Positions 20,378 to 21,291 of a stretch of 21,291 bases of DNA are shown in pieces. Position 1 is the stretch's first letter; each line of letters opens with the position of its first letter. Under the pieces are notes generated by a model, which worked only from the letters and a program-made list of their open reading frames with translations, was not told the DNA's origin and did not search any database. The DNA is taken from positions 1-21,291 of IMG/VR virus record IMGVR_UViG_3300037189_017163; one strand, given 5' to 3'. The DNA is from a virus. A program made the position numbers and the translations under genes.

Positions 20378-20383
20378 TTGACA
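20378..20383 (+). promoter_or_regulatory. TTGACA start-associated element (fibre gene)
   Basis: TTGACAC with 21 bases to the ATG at 20405, the longest spacing seen. It is in the 30-base gap after the previous stop. Confidence 0.4.
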
Positions 20384-20404
20384 CTTCCGCAAACTAAAAA
20401 GCCA

Positions 20405-21291
20405 ATGAAACTCCTTCTCACCATCCTCGCTTGCTTGGTCGCTGCATCGGCAGGAGCGCAAACCATCAAGTCGCTGGGCTATAACACAACGAACGGCAAC
20501 ATCGTCGCCGCAACCAACGTGACCTTCACCAACTCGGTTGGTTTTGCGACTAACGCCCGAGCGGCAACGCGCACCAACCTTGACCTTGGCGCAGCGTGGC
20601 TGACTAATACCAGCGTCACGAATTTCCGCACGGCTATCGGCCTCGGCGCAACGTGGCTAACCAACACAAACGTCACGAATTTCCGCACGGCCATTGGCCT
20701 TGGCACAACCAACAGCCCAGTATTCTCGGCCCTTACTCTTGGCGCAGGCGACGAGCTTCAAATCAACGGTTCGGGCATTTATTCAGTGGGATTCGGCGGA
20801 CAAATAGAATTTGAAACGCAAACACTAGACCAAGACGGATTTAGGGTTTTTGCTTGGGCAAGCAACAGCTTTGCCGTCACTCCTGCCGCCACCTTCGCCA
20901 CCAACGTCTCAGTCGCAGGCTCCCTGTCAGTCGGCTCCTTCACCACCACCACACCCTCGACTTGGGCTCTGGACGCCACGCAAACCTCCGCCGCGACCAA
21001 CGGACGGCTAACCCTGCCATCGAACGCCAACGTCATTCGGCTGACCAACAACAACGCGATCAGTAGCGTGACCAACGGAGTCCTCGGTGCGTTCTACTAT
21101 CTGGTCAACCAAGCGACCAACGCCGTGACGCTCTCCAACGTGGGCGGCATCACCATAGACGGCGCACAAAACTTGACGCTCTCGCCTAATGAATCCGCCA
21201 CCCTCGTCGCCACCGGACCCACAAACGTCTCCGTGGCAAATCGCGGGGATCTGACGGATGTCGCCTTGGGCGGCACGGCGAACACTGCGCC
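20405..21291 (+). CDS. Tail fibre-like protein with signal peptide (3' partial)
   Basis: Open to the window end (295 complete codons visible). The N-terminus MKLLLTILACLVAASAGAQ is a clear Sec signal peptide, with AGA-Q as probable cut site near residue 18. Then comes the sequence style of phage fibres: ARTNLDLG-like repeats, two tandem 19-residue units (residues 61-98), and many Thr-Asn pairs. A signal peptide is unusual for a virion protein, which should fold in the cytoplasm. It may instead be an exported adhesin or a host-derived gene. The context (after a tail-tip gene) still favours a fibre. The end of the gene is outside the window. Confidence 0.6.
   Translation, partial: MKLLLTILACLVAASAGAQTIKSLGYNTTNGNIVAATNVTFTNSVGFATNARAATRTNLDLGAAWLTNTSVTNFRTAIGLGATWLTNTNVTNFRTAIGLGTTNSPVFSALTLGAGDELQINGSGIYSVGFGGQIEFETQTLDQDGFRVFAWASNSFAVTPAATFATNVSVAGSLSVGSFTTTTPSTWALDATQTSAATNGRLTLPSNANVIRLTNNNAISSVTNGVLGAFYYLVNQATNAVTLSNVGGITIDGAQNLTLSPNESATLVATGPTNVSVANRGDLTDVALGGTANTA
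20585..20698 (+). repeat. Two tandem 57-base repeats in the fibre gene
   Basis: Units at 20585-20641 and 20642-20698 are in frame and encode LGA-x-WLTNT-x-VTNFRTAIG. A third unit starts at 20699 (LGTTN) and diverges. The near-identical stretch CGTCACGAATTTCCGCACGG occurs in both. It is a normal fibre-type repeat that could expand or contract. Confidence 0.8.

Noticed and set aside
20585-20698. CRISPR-like tandem repeats
   Set aside because: The units are in frame, only two in number, with no spacers, and encode a fibre-type repeat.
1-21291. tRNA genes, attachment sites, integrase or insertion sequences
   Set aside because: I looked for cloverleaf-type arms, terminal inverted repeats and transposase or recombinase motifs and saw none I could support. 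I cannot tell phage from prophage in this window.

Overview
The window looks like the structural half of a tailed, siphovirus-type phage or prophage. Every supported gene lies on the + strand, packed with many 4-base stop/start overlaps. The order is the classic lambda-type one: terminase large subunit, gpW-like connector, lambda-family portal, prohead protease with scaffold, decoration protein, major capsid protein, connectors, tail terminator, tail tube, tail assembly chaperones with a -1 frameshift, tape measure, then distal tail genes and a fibre. There is no tail sheath, contractile-tail gene, tRNA, rRNA, CRISPR array, integrase or IS element. The host cannot be fixed from the sequence. 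The left part is GC-rich, consistent Shine-Dalgarno sites are missing, and several capsid genes look to me like those of Verrucomicrobiota-associated phages, but that is a low-confidence guess.

Layout. Bases 1-669 hold the 3' end of terL. Bases 670-3214 hold a block of eight small genes not usually found between terminase and connector; it includes a helix-turn-helix protein whose start codon sits in the loop of a perfect hairpin. Bases 3230-8099 form the head module, ending in a strong intrinsic terminator. Bases 8177-11119 hold three consecutive glycosyltransferase genes with four predicted catalytic domains, one of them Fringe-like (GT31). Bases 11121-14865 hold connector and tail assembly genes, with a G/GT-type frameshift at a GGGAAAA heptamer. 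Bases 14895-17282 encode the tape measure. Bases 17288-21291 hold unrecognised distal tail genes and the start of a repeat-bearing fibre that carries a signal peptide.

How it works together. Terminase and portal package DNA into a shell built from capsid protein on a scaffold and matured by the protease. Connectors, tail tube, chaperones and tape measure build the non-contractile tail. The glycosyltransferase cassette, set between the capsid gene and the connectors, is best explained as sugar decoration of the virion or of the host surface.

The most unusual signals are: (1) the glycosyltransferase cassette with a Fringe-like enzyme; (2) a TTGACA element that by eye occurs eight times on the + strand, every time 13-21 bases before a start codon (exactly 13 in four cases) and mostly without a -10 box; (3) one of those copies lying before an internal in-frame ATG in the protease gene, which predicts a separately translated scaffold; and (4) hairpins that enclose start codons.
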